From Alteromonadaceae bacterium (GTDB lineage: Bacteria; Pseudomonadota; Gammaproteobacteria; Enterobacterales; Alteromonadaceae), in assembly GCA_002691625.1 (NCBI GenBank), contig NZIK01000105.1, positions 56,512 through 111,922 on the forward strand: a stretch of 55,411 nucleotides of DNA, given 5' to 3'. Every line of letters begins with the position of its first letter. The first letter of the stretch is position 1. Both the position numbers and the translations under genes were made by a program. Below, in pieces: positions 25,409 through 37,023 of this stretch. The notes under the pieces were generated by a model. The model was not told the origin of the DNA. It saw only the letters and a program-made list of their open reading frames with translations, and did not search any database.

Positions 25409-26439
25409 ACATCAGACGGGCAACACCCACCGATGCAGCAGCCTGGGATAACTATGTTGCACAGCATGCTGAAGCAACGCCATACCATAAATTTGGCTGG
25501 GGCATAGCCTGTGAACAGGCATACCATCAGTCAATGCACTACCTGCTGGCCGAAGATACCAACGGAAACTTAATCGGTGTACTGCCAGCTATCGATTTTA
25601 AACGCCCGCTTAAAGCCGGGCATCTGGTAGCCCTGCCTTTTTGTGATACCGGCTTTGCCCTGGCAGACAGCCAGGATATAAAAACAGCTCTGCTATCACA
25701 TCTTAGTGAGCAAAGTGATTACCGGGATTTACGTCAGGAACCCGCGGATACCAGCACCCTGAGTCCCGGCCAGAAAGTAATTTTACGCTTACCATTGCCA
25801 GACAGCAGTGAAGCATTATTGAGCCAGTTTAAGTCCAAGTTACGCAGTCAGATCCGCAAAGCCGAAAAGAACGGCCTGACTATGAAAATGGCAGATAACT
25901 TTACTGAACATAAAGCGTTATTGGACGACTTTTACGACGTGTATAAACAAAATATGCGCCAGCTAGCCTCACCGGTTCACTCCCGCAGATGGTTTGAACG
26001 TATTTTAGCCAATTATGATGATGCCGCCCGGGTTTGTGTTGTTTACACCGGAGATTTAGCCATTGGCGCCGGCATTGTGTTAATCAACGGGCAAATGGCG
26101 GCCATTCCCTGGGCGTCGACTTTGAGCCAGCATAACCGACTGGCGCCAAATATGTTACTTTATTGGTCACTACTGGCTAACGTCACCGATAACGGCCAGC
26201 GTATGTTTGACTTTGGCCGCTCCTCTTTCGGTGAAGGTACTTACAAGTTTAAAACTCAGTGGGGCGCCGTTCCCTATGCTTTGCACTGGCATGACGGTGC
26301 CACATCTGAGCTGGCGGCAGCAGTTGAAACAGGACCTCCGGGTACAGTAAGGCAGTTAGCGGAAACAATCTGGCCCAGACTTCCGCTGGGTTTAACAGTT
26401 TCAATGGGGTCGGCTATACGACGCTATATTAGTTTATAA
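25405..26439 (+). CDS. FemAB-family XrtA/PEP-CTERM system-associated protein
   Basis: A 344-residue protein with two GNAT-like halves. MNIRRATPTDAAAWDNYV leads into HKFGWGIACEQAY (about 28-40), then LSQFKSKLRSQIRKAEKNGL (about 139-158), a VHSRRWFERIL segment, and FDFGRSSFGEGTYKFKTQWG (about 270-289). This order is that of the FemAB-like protein found with XrtA. FemAB enzymes add amino acids from aminoacyl-tRNA to peptidoglycan; here an amino-acyl or acyl transfer to the exopolysaccharide is inferred. It lies 12 bases before the amidotransferase gene. Confidence 0.88.
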   Translation: MNIRRATPTDAAAWDNYVAQHAEATPYHKFGWGIACEQAYHQSMHYLLAEDTNGNLIGVLPAIDFKRPLKAGHLVALPFCDTGFALADSQDIKTALLSHLSEQSDYRDLRQEPADTSTLSPGQKVILRLPLPDSSEALLSQFKSKLRSQIRKAEKNGLTMKMADNFTEHKALLDDFYDVYKQNMRQLASPVHSRRWFERILANYDDAARVCVVYTGDLAIGAGIVLINGQMAAIPWASTLSQHNRLAPNMLLYWSLLANVTDNGQRMFDFGRSSFGEGTYKFKTQWGAVPYALHWHDGATSELAAAVETGPPGTVRQLAETIWPRLPLGLTVSMGSAIRRYISL

Positions 26440-26451
26440 GGCAGGATTTAT

Positions 26452-28349
<1,898 letters not shown>

Positions 28350-28353
<4 letters not shown>

Positions 28354-29468
28354 GCGCAAGTATGAGGGTAATGCATATCACCTATGATATGCGTATTGGC
28401 GGTACCGAGATGGTCATTAAAAACCTGATAGAAGGTTTTGCTGCGACCTCAATTGAAATGTCTATATTCTGTATCGAGAATCCTTTAGGCCCCTGGGGGG
28501 AAGTGCTTAAACAAAACGGCATTCAAATTACCACGCATCCCCGCCAGCCTGGTTTTGACAAAGCGCTGATTAAAGCCATTCGGGCCCATATTCGCCAACA
28601 CAAAATCGATATTATACACTGCCATCAGTACACCCCTTGGGTCTACGGTGTAATTGCTGCAGCAGGTCTTAAAACTAAGGTTATATTTACCGAACACGGC
28701 CGCTTCTACCCCGATTTTGGCACCTGGAAGCGTAAGTTAGTCAACCCTGTACTCCAGAGCCTGACAGACAGCATGACGGCCATTTCCGCCGCCACCAAGC
28801 AAGCGTTGGTCACCCACGAAAACCTAAACGAAAAAAAGATATCGGTAATCTACAATGGCATTCAGGCGCTGTTGCCGGCTGAGCAGTCATCACTGGACGC
28901 CTTGCGCGAGCAGTTAAAGATTCAGCCAGACACAATTGTGTTGGGCACCATTGCTCGTTTTGACCCCATTAAGAATCACCTGATGATGTTAAGCGCTTTC
29001 AAGGACTGCCTGGATACCGGATTAAATGCCGTATTGGTGATAGTGGGCGATGGCGAGATGCGCTCAGCTATTGAGCAACGAATCGCCGAGCTGGGTATTG
29101 CCGATGCGGTCAGACTTACCGGCTATCAGCCACAGCCATCGCAATATCTCTCTCTTATGGACATTTTTCTTCTGTCTTCCTTCAGCGAGGGAACTTCCAT
29201 GACGCTGCTGGAAGCAATGTCTATCGGCAAACCCTGCGTCGTCACTGACGCCGGGGGTAATAAAGAAGTAATTGCCCACAATGAAAACGGCCTGGTGGTG
29301 GGCAATGACGATCAGACGGCCTTTGCCCTCGCGATTCAACAAATTGTCAGTGATAGAGCGCTGTATGATAAATTTGCCAGCGCGGCAAAAAGCCGGTTTG
29401 CCACACGCTTTAGCGTAACGTCTATGTGTGATGCGTTTAACAGCATCTACCAACGGCTAGCCTCGTAA
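28350..29468 (+). CDS. XrtA/EpsH1-associated family 4 sugar transferase
   Basis: A 372-residue GT-B glycosyltransferase. VMHITYDMRIGGTEMVIKNL (about 7-26) is typical of the PEP-CTERM/EpsH1-associated sugar transferase group. IIHCHQYTPWVYG and the donor-site motif SFSEGTSMTLLEAMSIGKPC (about 276-295, EX7E) complete the fold. The start is GTG 28350, overlapping the amidotransferase stop, with an in-frame ATG at 28362 as an alternative. The donor sugar is unknown. The PHP-domain gene follows after 27 bases. Confidence 0.88.
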
Positions 29469-29495
29469 ACGACGAACAGTAAAACGGTCATTATT

Positions 29496-32060
29496 ATGCC
29501 AAACCAATCTCCCACATCGGCAAACAAGCCAAGTAAGAAGCGCTTCTGGCGCAAAGGGCGGATCATCAAATACAGTGTAATTCTTATCCTGCTAGCGTTA
29601 ATTTTTTCGTTTTCGCCATTGGTTATCCCCACTAGTAACCTGACGCCAAGCCAGGCTGCACAGGCGCGCTCAGGTGCCGCAAAGATTTTAAAGCCGTTAA
29701 TGTCATCCCGGGAAGACGTCAGTATTTCGGTAACAGCCGACCACCTTGAAGCCATATCAAATGCGGTCAGTTATACCGTGCCGGCGGTGCAGTTACGTTT
29801 AAACAGCAGCAGCTATGGCATTCTTATCGCCTCTTCCCTGACCACTATCCCTGGTGTGGTGTATGTTAACTTCAGTTGCTGGCTGATGCCTGATTTCAAT
29901 GGCACTATGACATTTTCGCAGTGTAAGCTGGGCAGCCTCCCGGTTCCCGGTAAACTTATTGAATACTTCGCGAAGGGCCTCGCCCGACTGCTTTTCGGTG
30001 AAGAAGCACTGACCACCCTGAATAATATTTTATCCAATACGCAGCTGGAAAATAACCAGGTCGTGGTACGTTTCAAAAAGCCCGGTAACCTTAAAGCAGC
30101 GGTTGAGCAACGACTCACTGACACCTTTAAGATGGTTCAGGATTTACGGCAGATCAATGGCGTAGAAACCGAGACCATTCAAACTTATCTGGACTACATT
30201 CAATCACATTCAGAGCGCACTGCAACGACAGCAGAGATGATCGGAAAAACCTTCTTGCTGGCAAAAACCCGTTCGGCATCTGAAGATCCCACCGACGAGA
30301 ACTTCGCGGCCTTGTGGGCACTGGCGATGTCTTTTGGCGCTCCGGACTTTGCGCGAATTGTTGCTATGCCTGTGGATTACTCATTAATGCAGCCGAAAAA
30401 ATATGTCCTGCGAGGTAGGATGGACCTTCGGCTGCACTTTTTTTACTCAGTAGCATTGCGGCTGGCCAGCGAAAAGCAAATGAGTATTAACATAGGCAAA
30501 CTCAAAGAAGTGATGGACTCTGCCAAAGGCGGCTCAGGATACAGTTTCCGGGATCTTACTGCGGATAAAGCTGGTGTTGAACTGGCCGATTTCGCCATCT
30601 CCAGTGACTCCAACGCTCGCCGTGTGCAGGAAGTTTTAGCCGGTATCGACAGTGAAAGTCAGTTTATCCCGTTACTCCACGACCTGCCAGAGGGACTGAG
30701 TGAAGAAACCTTTGCCAGTGTATTTGGCAGTGAATCAGATCCAAGATATCAGGAAATGGAAGCGCGGATAGATAACCGCATTCAGGCTTTGCCCGTTTAC
30801 GCCAATGATACGTCGCAACGCCAACAAGCGATTACGACTGCCACCTATGACAGACCTGTTAAAGCCGGTCAGATTACCCAAAGCGGTAACTGGTTTCAGG
30901 TAGATACGCACACCCATACCAGGTTTTCAGATGGTCGTTTCAGCATTACGCAGTTGGCAGAAAATGCCAGTAAATTTGGCTGTGACGCCGTTGCTATTAC
31001 CGACCACGGCGATCATAACCTGAAAGGGGTATTTTCTGCAGAATACTGGCAGGATTTCGCCAATGCTTCGTCTCAGTTCAGTGATTTAACCCTGATTGCC
31101 GGTCTGGAGTGGAATATTCCACCGTTTGCCGGCCGCGAGCATATGACCTTACTGTTTCCTGAATCGGTGAACCATGACCGGCTTATCAGCCTGTTCAGAG
31201 ACCGTTATGATCATTATGGCAAAACTAAATCCACTACTATTGATGAAAGTCAGGCATTGGAATGGTTGAATAGCCAGTTTAAAAGCAGCGAGACGCCGCC
31301 GGTTGTTATGTATAACCATCCCAGCCGCAAAGATTTAGAACCCGGCGAAAATGCTCATGACATGCAGAAATGGCGATCACAGACTCCTTACGTTATCGGC
31401 TTTTCCGGTGCGCCGGGCCATCAGAAAAAGCGTGGTGAAGATAACGGGTCCTATAATAATCGGTTTAAAACCCGCCATGGCTGGGATCCTGCCGTGGCTA
31501 TTCCAGGCAATGATTGGGACACCCTGCTGCAGGCCGGCTTACAAACCTTTGCCGCTCGCGCACCATCCGATTTCCATAATACCCGTATGGACTACTGGCC
31601 ATGCGAGTTTTCGACCACGCACGTCTACGCCAGCAGTCGCCGCACCAACGATCTACTTAACGGATTCGCCAGCGGTATTTACTGGGCCCAGCATGGTAAA
31701 TTTGTCGCCTCATTGAGTGCGCAGGTACAAAATGACAACGGGCAGACACTCGCTCAGGCTGGAAACGTGATCGACAGTCCTCGTTTACCACTCACCGCCA
31801 AACTTAGCGTGACGCTGAATGAGAAAGACTGGCAGGGCTTTAAAACGTCACTGGACGAGGTTACGGCAGTGATAGTGACTGAGAATGGCGTGCAAACAGA
31901 AGTATTTTTCCCTGATTCACAGCGCCGGGAACATAGCTTTGAGATACGCCTGCCTGCCAATGCTAACATTACGGCGGTGCGTTGGTTTGGACGCAGCATT
32001 CAACCTGAGCAGCATCACTATCAGTTCTTTACCAACCCGGTGATGATCCACTGGCAGTAA
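29496..32060 (+). CDS. Membrane-anchored PHP-domain protein
   Basis: An 854-residue protein. It has a basic N-terminus, one transmembrane segment (about 25-46) and a long region without recognised domain (about 47-460, mixed helical). A PHP metal-dependent phosphoesterase domain follows, marked by DTHTHTRFSDG (about 470-480) and AITDHGDH (about 500-507), with metal-binding His/Asp residues and a GLEWNIPP block near 544. Further histidine-bearing segments follow (YNHPSRKD, SDFHNTRMDYWP). PHP domains hydrolyse phosphoesters or dephosphorylate tyrosine. In this position the catalytic part is probably periplasmic. Possible roles include releasing polymer or lipid phosphate, but this is unproven. 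Confidence 0.75.
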   Translation: MPNQSPTSANKPSKKRFWRKGRIIKYSVILILLALIFSFSPLVIPTSNLTPSQAAQARSGAAKILKPLMSSREDVSISVTADHLEAISNAVSYTVPAVQLRLNSSSYGILIASSLTTIPGVVYVNFSCWLMPDFNGTMTFSQCKLGSLPVPGKLIEYFAKGLARLLFGEEALTTLNNILSNTQLENNQVVVRFKKPGNLKAAVEQRLTDTFKMVQDLRQINGVETETIQTYLDYIQSHSERTATTAEMIGKTFLLAKTRSASEDPTDENFAALWALAMSFGAPDFARIVAMPVDYSLMQPKKYVLRGRMDLRLHFFYSVALRLASEKQMSINIGKLKEVMDSAKGGSGYSFRDLTADKAGVELADFAISSDSNARRVQEVLAGIDSESQFIPLLHDLPEGLSEETFASVFGSESDPRYQEMEARIDNRIQALPVYANDTSQRQQAITTATYDRPVKAGQITQSGNWFQVDTHTHTRFSDGRFSITQLAENASKFGCDAVAITDHGDHNLKGVFSAEYWQDFANASSQFSDLTLIAGLEWNIPPFAGREHMTLLFPESVNHDRLISLFRDRYDHYGKTKSTTIDESQALEWLNSQFKSSETPPVVMYNHPSRKDLEPGENAHDMQKWRSQTPYVIGFSGAPGHQKKRGEDNGSYNNRFKTRHGWDPAVAIPGNDWDTLLQAGLQTFAARAPSDFHNTRMDYWPCEFSTTHVYASSRRTNDLLNGFASGIYWAQHGKFVASLSAQVQNDNGQTLAQAGNVIDSPRLPLTAKLSVTLNEKDWQGFKTSLDEVTAVIVTENGVQTEVFFPDSQRREHSFEIRLPANANITAVRWFGRSIQPEQHHYQFFTNPVMIHWQ

Positions 32061-32069
32061 ACCTTGGTT

Positions 32070-32096
32070 AAAACCGGCTCACCGTCGTCCGGTTTT
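32070..32096. terminator. Shared bidirectional terminator
   Basis: AAAACCGG (32070-32077) and CCGGTTTT (32089-32096) form a stem over an 11-base loop, A-rich on one side and T-rich on the other. It serves the plus-strand PHP gene and the convergent minus-strand transglutaminase-like gene, whose stop codon (32079-32081) lies in the loop. Confidence 0.75.
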
Positions 32097-32906
32097 ACGC
32101 CACATTACCATTGCGATGAGCAGCAGAGTAACAGGGAAAGCCCACTTGACCACATAAGCAACCTTCTCAAAGTAATATTTTTTGGTAATAAAGTGCGACG
32201 TGCCGTTCCAGTATTTGAACCCGTCTTTAATCAGGTTACCGGCAATCATAAGCTCACCATCATTCACTCGTCCTAATTGCTGTTGGTAAGCGCTAATCAG
32301 CGCCTGTGGGTTTTGCTCATAAAACATGATGCCCTGCTCCAGCACAACGCCAAAGTCAGCATCCAGTAGGAGTGGCTCACCATCAAAATAGGCTTCTACC
32401 ATTACATGGCCAGGCACAGTAATAATCTTGTTGGCAATGCCCTGTTCATCAAGCAAGCCTGACAGCGTCATAGAAGCGTCACCACAAATACCAATACCAC
32501 GTTCAATACTGCGATAAGGGTTTGCGTAATGGTAGCGCTGATACTCCGGAATGCTGGTCACAACGCCCATCAGATGGAGGATATAGTTTTCCCATACGGG
32601 CACGCGCTGGTGAAACAAATCGGGATCAAAAGCCTCCCACTCCACATGGGCTATACCGCCGGCTAGGTCGAGGGTCAGGCGCTTGGCATATTGTTTATCC
32701 GTTTCACCTGGCAAACGAAAGATTGCCTGCTCTAACTCAGGCGGTGTAAGGCTAAGATCCTGTTCACCAAACCTAAGGACTTCAGGTGTCAGCCCATCAG
32801 GCCTTAAATCCTGGGTAAAACCATAGAGATTCAGAGCTAGCAAGGCCAGGCCAAACAACCCCAAAACCGCTGCAAGCCATCTCGTTAGTTTATTTGTCGT
32901 TGTCAT
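32079..32906 (-). CDS. Membrane-bound transglutaminase-like protein
   Basis: A 275-residue protein with hydrophobic segments at about 9-30 and 249-267. Between them lies a papain-like transglutaminase core: Cys141 in GIGICGDAS, His167 in VPGHVMVEAYF and Asp182 in LLLDADFG. The order Cys-His-Asp and the spacing match bacterial transglutaminase-like cysteine proteases or amidases. The core is probably periplasmic. It is the last gene of the minus-strand block that starts at 36727. A role in peptide or amide bond turnover on the polymer or on surface proteins is possible but unsupported. Confidence 0.78.
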   Translation of the reverse strand: MTTTNKLTRWLAAVLGLFGLALLALNLYGFTQDLRPDGLTPEVLRFGEQDLSLTPPELEQAIFRLPGETDKQYAKRLTLDLAGGIAHVEWEAFDPDLFHQRVPVWENYILHLMGVVTSIPEYQRYHYANPYRSIERGIGICGDASMTLSGLLDEQGIANKIITVPGHVMVEAYFDGEPLLLDADFGVVLEQGIMFYEQNPQALISAYQQQLGRVNDGELMIAGNLIKDGFKYWNGTSHFITKKYYFEKVAYVVKWAFPVTLLLIAMVMWRKTGRR

Positions 32907-32963
32907 TCTATTCTCTGGACCAGTTTTTTAAGCCTGAATACTGATATTACCAAACTCGCTCTT

Positions 32964-34439
32964 TTACGCACTACCCACCATACGCCGGCATTTTTGCCAG
33001 GCAGGCATCATTAATTTAACTGTGTAGGCAAAACAATAGACCCTGCTTTGTAGCACTAAAATCAACATAAGCTGCATCATACCGAATAAAGCGGCCGTGA
33101 TTAATGAATGCCCGGCCAGCGTCCAGAATGAATCAACGGTAGGTATTACCAAAAATGCCAGATGTCCGCTAAGTGATATTGTCAGAACAGACGGCACTAA
33201 CGGAGCTACCAGCGCAAAGTACGCATGCTTGCCAACAAAAGCCCATATTACGATGGTGAAGAATAACACCACAGAAAAGACATCAAGCGCCACCTTATAT
33301 TCCGCCAACTGGTTAACGCTGGTGAAATCAACTGTTGCAAACATTATCGCCTGGGCGATTGTGGAATATATGGAATAACCAAACAATAACCTCGTACGAT
33401 CCTTTAACATCACGATTTGGCTGAGGATATTGTTAAGCGTCATCACAATGGTAAAGAAAGCAAATATTGCCAGCAAGTCCGAATACTCAACCCACTTTTG
33501 CCCCAGAATTAATTCCACGACATAAGCGGCATGGGCGTTCATTAGATAAATGATGGGCGCGGTGATCATCGACATGAAAAACAGTACAACCTGTAACTGC
33601 TTTTCAAAATAATTGGGATTGTTCTTGAATTGAGAGAACTGAGTCAGCAACGGACCACTGGCCGGATTGATAAACATCGTGGTAGGAATGTTAGCGTAGT
33701 AACGCATTGAGTTATATCCACCAACGATGGCCTTGTCAAAGGTGACTGTAACAAACATTGCGTCCAGTTGACTTCTGAAAAAATTAAGTATCGACTGAGG
33801 CAACACCCATTTTGAAAACTCCCACTGTGGACGAATATTTTTTAACGAGAATCTTGGCATCTTTGGCGCGATGACATAGCCTGATAAAAGTTGACTGACC
33901 GTTACCATGAACTGGCCCAGTACCAGCGCCCAATAGGTTTCATAGATAACCGCAATGCCAATTGTAATCCCAGTTGTTACAAACCGGGATATGATTTGCC
34001 ATTTAGTGATAGCCCCCAGCTCTTGCTTTTTAATTTTATAAATCAGTCCCGGGCTGCCCAACTGGGCGATAAATGACTGTAAACTAAGCACCAGAATAAC
34101 CGGCATCAAGCGAGGATCGTCATAATATTGGGCAATGGGATAACTGGAGAGTGCAAGTAATACAGCCAGACTACCTTTCAATATGAAGTTAAGTGTCCAA
34201 TTGGTATAAACCAAATCGTCACTCAATTCTTCCCGGCTTAACAGGTAACTGTCTCCGCCAGTACTTGAAATAACATCTATAAAATTAAGGAACAACAGTG
34301 CAATAGCAACAAGACCATAGTCTTCGGGAGTCAGGATCCGAGCCAGAATAATCAGGCTTACAACACCAACCATGCGCCGCGTCACCTGTGTCAGGACAGA
34401 CAATGCGCTGGCTATAATTCCGGAGCGGGCAGTTAGCAT
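32964..34439 (-). CDS. Polysaccharide repeat-unit flippase (Wzx-like)
   Basis: A 491-residue hydrophobic protein with about 12 to 14 transmembrane helices. It begins LTARSGIIASALSVLTQVTR, includes RILTPEDYGLVAIALLFLNF (about 35-54), and keeps the amphipathic helix-loop pattern of the MOP-type oligosaccharide flippases. It would move undecaprenyl-linked repeat units from the cytosolic to the periplasmic face of the inner membrane. Located 60 bases downstream of the glycosyltransferase at 34500-35378 and on the same strand, it probably shares a transcript. Confidence 0.9.
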   Translation of the reverse strand: MLTARSGIIASALSVLTQVTRRMVGVVSLIILARILTPEDYGLVAIALLFLNFIDVISSTGGDSYLLSREELSDDLVYTNWTLNFILKGSLAVLLALSSYPIAQYYDDPRLMPVILVLSLQSFIAQLGSPGLIYKIKKQELGAITKWQIISRFVTTGITIGIAVIYETYWALVLGQFMVTVSQLLSGYVIAPKMPRFSLKNIRPQWEFSKWVLPQSILNFFRSQLDAMFVTVTFDKAIVGGYNSMRYYANIPTTMFINPASGPLLTQFSQFKNNPNYFEKQLQVVLFFMSMITAPIIYLMNAHAAYVVELILGQKWVEYSDLLAIFAFFTIVMTLNNILSQIVMLKDRTRLLFGYSIYSTIAQAIMFATVDFTSVNQLAEYKVALDVFSVVLFFTIVIWAFVGKHAYFALVAPLVPSVLTISLSGHLAFLVIPTVDSFWTLAGHSLITAALFGMMQLMLILVLQSRVYCFAYTVKLMMPAWQKCRRMVGSA

Positions 34440-34499
34440 AGGGTAATAACTCGAACTAGGAACTCAATTAAACTAAAAAGAAAGCTAGGAATCAGAAGG

Positions 34500-35378
34500 T
34501 TAGGCTGAATTTCGTTTTTTATTCAATAAGCGTGTCAGGCGCTTTCTCACCATCCGCTTTTTAATCGGCCCCAGGTGCTTTGCCAACTGGTCGAAATCAG
34601 CTTCAATTTGTTCATTAATAGGGGTCATATCCCGTGGCCATTGTTCGCAAGGCAGTTGGTCAAGAAACACTTCCTGAATCTTACCTAGCTCATACCGGGC
34701 TATTCGGTTTTTATACAGGCGGATGTCGCTGAGCTTAAACACCGACAACTTTTCAAAGTCATATCCTACTCCCTCTAACCAAGTCGTTCTGTTAGGTAAG
34801 TTTTTCTTACCGAAAGCCAAATTGGTATTCGCAGCTTTTGTCAAAAACGAATCAATCCAATTCAATCCAATCGGCAGGTAAAACGGTTTTTCCCGAATCC
34901 GCTTTATGTAAGACCACTTCATGCCATAAAGATTACCAAAGAAACAAGCGCGTTCAATTACCAGGCTGCGATAAAAGTCCAGATTTCTGCCACTAAGGGG
35001 CATTCCCGCGATAATAACGGTTTGCTCCGGCGAGGCATGAAGTTTTTCCGCCATTTTGGGAAAACAGTCTGATGAGAAACGTACATCAGCATCTACGAAG
35101 AAATGCACTGCAACTTCATCTGCCAGTTCATGTACGTAGGTATTCCACGCATTACATTTATCGCCGAGCTCAATTTCATGGACTGTTAGCTCATTAAAAT
35201 TGAGTTTTTGCTTTACCGCGTTAGCCACACTTACAGTGTTGTCAGTGCAACCATTGGCGATAACATAAAAGCGATGCAAATATTCATCGGTACTATTAAA
35301 GACACTTGTTATAGAAGTTTCAATATTATCCTGCTCGTTATAAGCGAACATGACTATATTGTATTTAAGTCCATTCAT
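34500..35378 (-). CDS. Family 2 glycosyltransferase
   Basis: A 292-residue GT-A enzyme with NIVMFAYNEQDNIETSITSV (about 7-26), RFYVIANGCTDNTVSVA and the metal-binding HFFVDADVRF (about 91-100). The C-terminus is lysine/arginine-rich (KRMVRKRLTRLLNKKRN), which may bind the membrane surface. The donor sugar is unknown. Its start overlaps the stop of the ligase-like gene by four bases (ATGA), implying translational coupling. Confidence 0.88.
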   Translation of the reverse strand: MNGLKYNIVMFAYNEQDNIETSITSVFNSTDEYLHRFYVIANGCTDNTVSVANAVKQKLNFNELTVHEIELGDKCNAWNTYVHELADEVAVHFFVDADVRFSSDCFPKMAEKLHASPEQTVIIAGMPLSGRNLDFYRSLVIERACFFGNLYGMKWSYIKRIREKPFYLPIGLNWIDSFLTKAANTNLAFGKKNLPNRTTWLEGVGYDFEKLSVFKLSDIRLYKNRIARYELGKIQEVFLDQLPCEQWPRDMTPINEQIEADFDQLAKHLGPIKKRMVRKRLTRLLNKKRNSA

Positions 35379-36727
35379 GCCGTGACCTTCTGAGTGTTAC
35401 TGGCATCATCTTCACTGAGGTCTGCCATACGGATCCCCTCAATACCGGTGTTATTCTCTACCGCATTCTTAACCATGTAATAGTTAGCCGTGATTAGAAT
35501 TAATAAAAAATAAAACGGTTCAAAGATAATTAAATCAAGGAAAAACGCCCCGACAAAGAAGCCAACTAAGCCTCCCATACAAGATAAATTTATGTAGTCG
35601 AACGTAGAGTTATCTTCGGCAAATCGTTTGACAAACTTGTATTGCTTATATGAAACCCAAAAGAAAGAAAGATAAATCAAACCGGCAATTAGTCCCGTAT
35701 TTGCGGAAAAGTTAATTAGCGTATTGTGCGCTACATGAGGCGATTTACCCGGATAAAGTTGCTGTGATGCATATTGAAATCTCTGTGGCCCCGCTCCGAG
35801 CAGAGGATATTCGAAGGCTATACCTATGCCAACAGACCAGGAAACCAGGCGAGGATTCAGCGGCTCATCATCACTACTCGTAGACTGGGCCTGGCTAACG
35901 GTACTCGAGGTGCGCTGCACAAGCATACCCCCCTGATAAACCAGCATCGCAACAAAGCCAATTGCCATAACGAGATTAAGTGATTTGGACTTTACTACCA
36001 AAGCGAAAAACAGCGTCACAGAGGCAGCGCTTAATAATGCACCACGAGAAGCAAAAAGAATCAAAGCATGCCAGATAAAAGGCAACGTCATGATCAAGGC
36101 GTACTTGAGCCACTTTTGTTTGAAATAACGGATCCCAAACATGACAAAAGCCAGACCGCTGGTTAATACGATAGACGTTACGTTGCCATCTTTATAGGGA
36201 CTGCGCCGAGGCCCTAGTAAGCGCCCTCCCTCAAATTGTGACCAATTGCCACTTAGATAGTGATCGTTTGCCCAATAGGCATAATAAACGGTAATGAAAA
36301 TAAACATGAAGCCGAAAAACTTGATTGTGTTTTCCTGATTGATCAGCGGCAATACAAAAAAGTACATGATGGCTATGGTTGTAAATATGTCCACCACCAA
36401 GTCGCCGCTTACTAATGAAAAGTAACTTTCATAAGGCGTCAACATATTGGAGAGATGAAATATTATCGTGAGTGCAACAACACCTTTAAATTGGCCTGAC
36501 TGGTAGACATCCCAGCGAATATTCCCGTTTAAAACATGCCATGCCCACGCAATGATAGTTATTCCAGCAGACACCTTAAAAGCAGAAAAATCTTCAAAAG
36601 CCCAAAACCATATGTACTGGGGCTGCATCACGGAAACGATGGAATAGACCAGCGCCGCAACCCAAGGGGCATTGAATATCATAAAGAAACTGACAATCAA
36701 TGCTAAATAAAGCGCAATTTTTACCAT
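35375..36727 (-). CDS. O-antigen-ligase-like protein, exosortase A system type
   Basis: A 450-residue integral membrane protein with roughly 10 to 12 hydrophobic segments. The N-terminal part (VYSIVSVMQPQYIWFWAFED, about 28-47) and the periplasmic loop LNPRLVSWSVGIGIAFEYPL with GAGPQRFQY (about 290-320) fit the putative O-glycosylation ligase of exosortase A systems (PEP_O_lig group) and the Wzy/WaaL fold. It would polymerise repeats or ligate glycan to PEP-CTERM proteins; the two cannot be told apart here. It is the first gene of the minus-strand block, with its promoter in 36728-37023. Confidence 0.85.
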   Translation of the reverse strand: MVKIALYLALIVSFFMIFNAPWVAALVYSIVSVMQPQYIWFWAFEDFSAFKVSAGITIIAWAWHVLNGNIRWDVYQSGQFKGVVALTIIFHLSNMLTPYESYFSLVSGDLVVDIFTTIAIMYFFVLPLINQENTIKFFGFMFIFITVYYAYWANDHYLSGNWSQFEGGRLLGPRRSPYKDGNVTSIVLTSGLAFVMFGIRYFKQKWLKYALIMTLPFIWHALILFASRGALLSAASVTLFFALVVKSKSLNLVMAIGFVAMLVYQGGMLVQRTSSTVSQAQSTSSDDEPLNPRLVSWSVGIGIAFEYPLLGAGPQRFQYASQQLYPGKSPHVAHNTLINFSANTGLIAGLIYLSFFWVSYKQYKFVKRFAEDNSTFDYINLSCMGGLVGFFVGAFFLDLIIFEPFYFLLILITANYYMVKNAVENNTGIEGIRMADLSEDDASNTQKVTA

Positions 36728-37023
36728 ACCACAACCTGAAAAACGGTGAGGGCTCTATGTTCACTCTGCAGTAAAGCTTAGTAACTCTCAGTAGTCCATT
36801 AAATATATTGCCAAACAGGATACGGCAAGTCCCGTTTAAATCCCATTTACATATTCAACCTCAGACAGAGTCAAGTAGCAACGAATTATTAGGTCAGAAC
36901 GCGAATTTTAAATCTCACGCCCTACCTGTACGTATTATTCCCTATATTTATATGTGAAAATCACAGTCTTTACGTTTAATAATAGAGTGTTACACTACCC
37001 GCTCATAATTTGAGTTAATAAAA
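36728..37023. other. AT-rich divergent intergenic region
   Basis: This 296-base AT-rich stretch separates the divergent ligase-like and sulfotransferase genes and must hold both promoters. A short inverted repeat (TTGCC ... GGCAA, about 36809-36829) is present. No convincing sigma-70 or sigma-54 site and no small gene could be supported. Confidence 0.4.
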
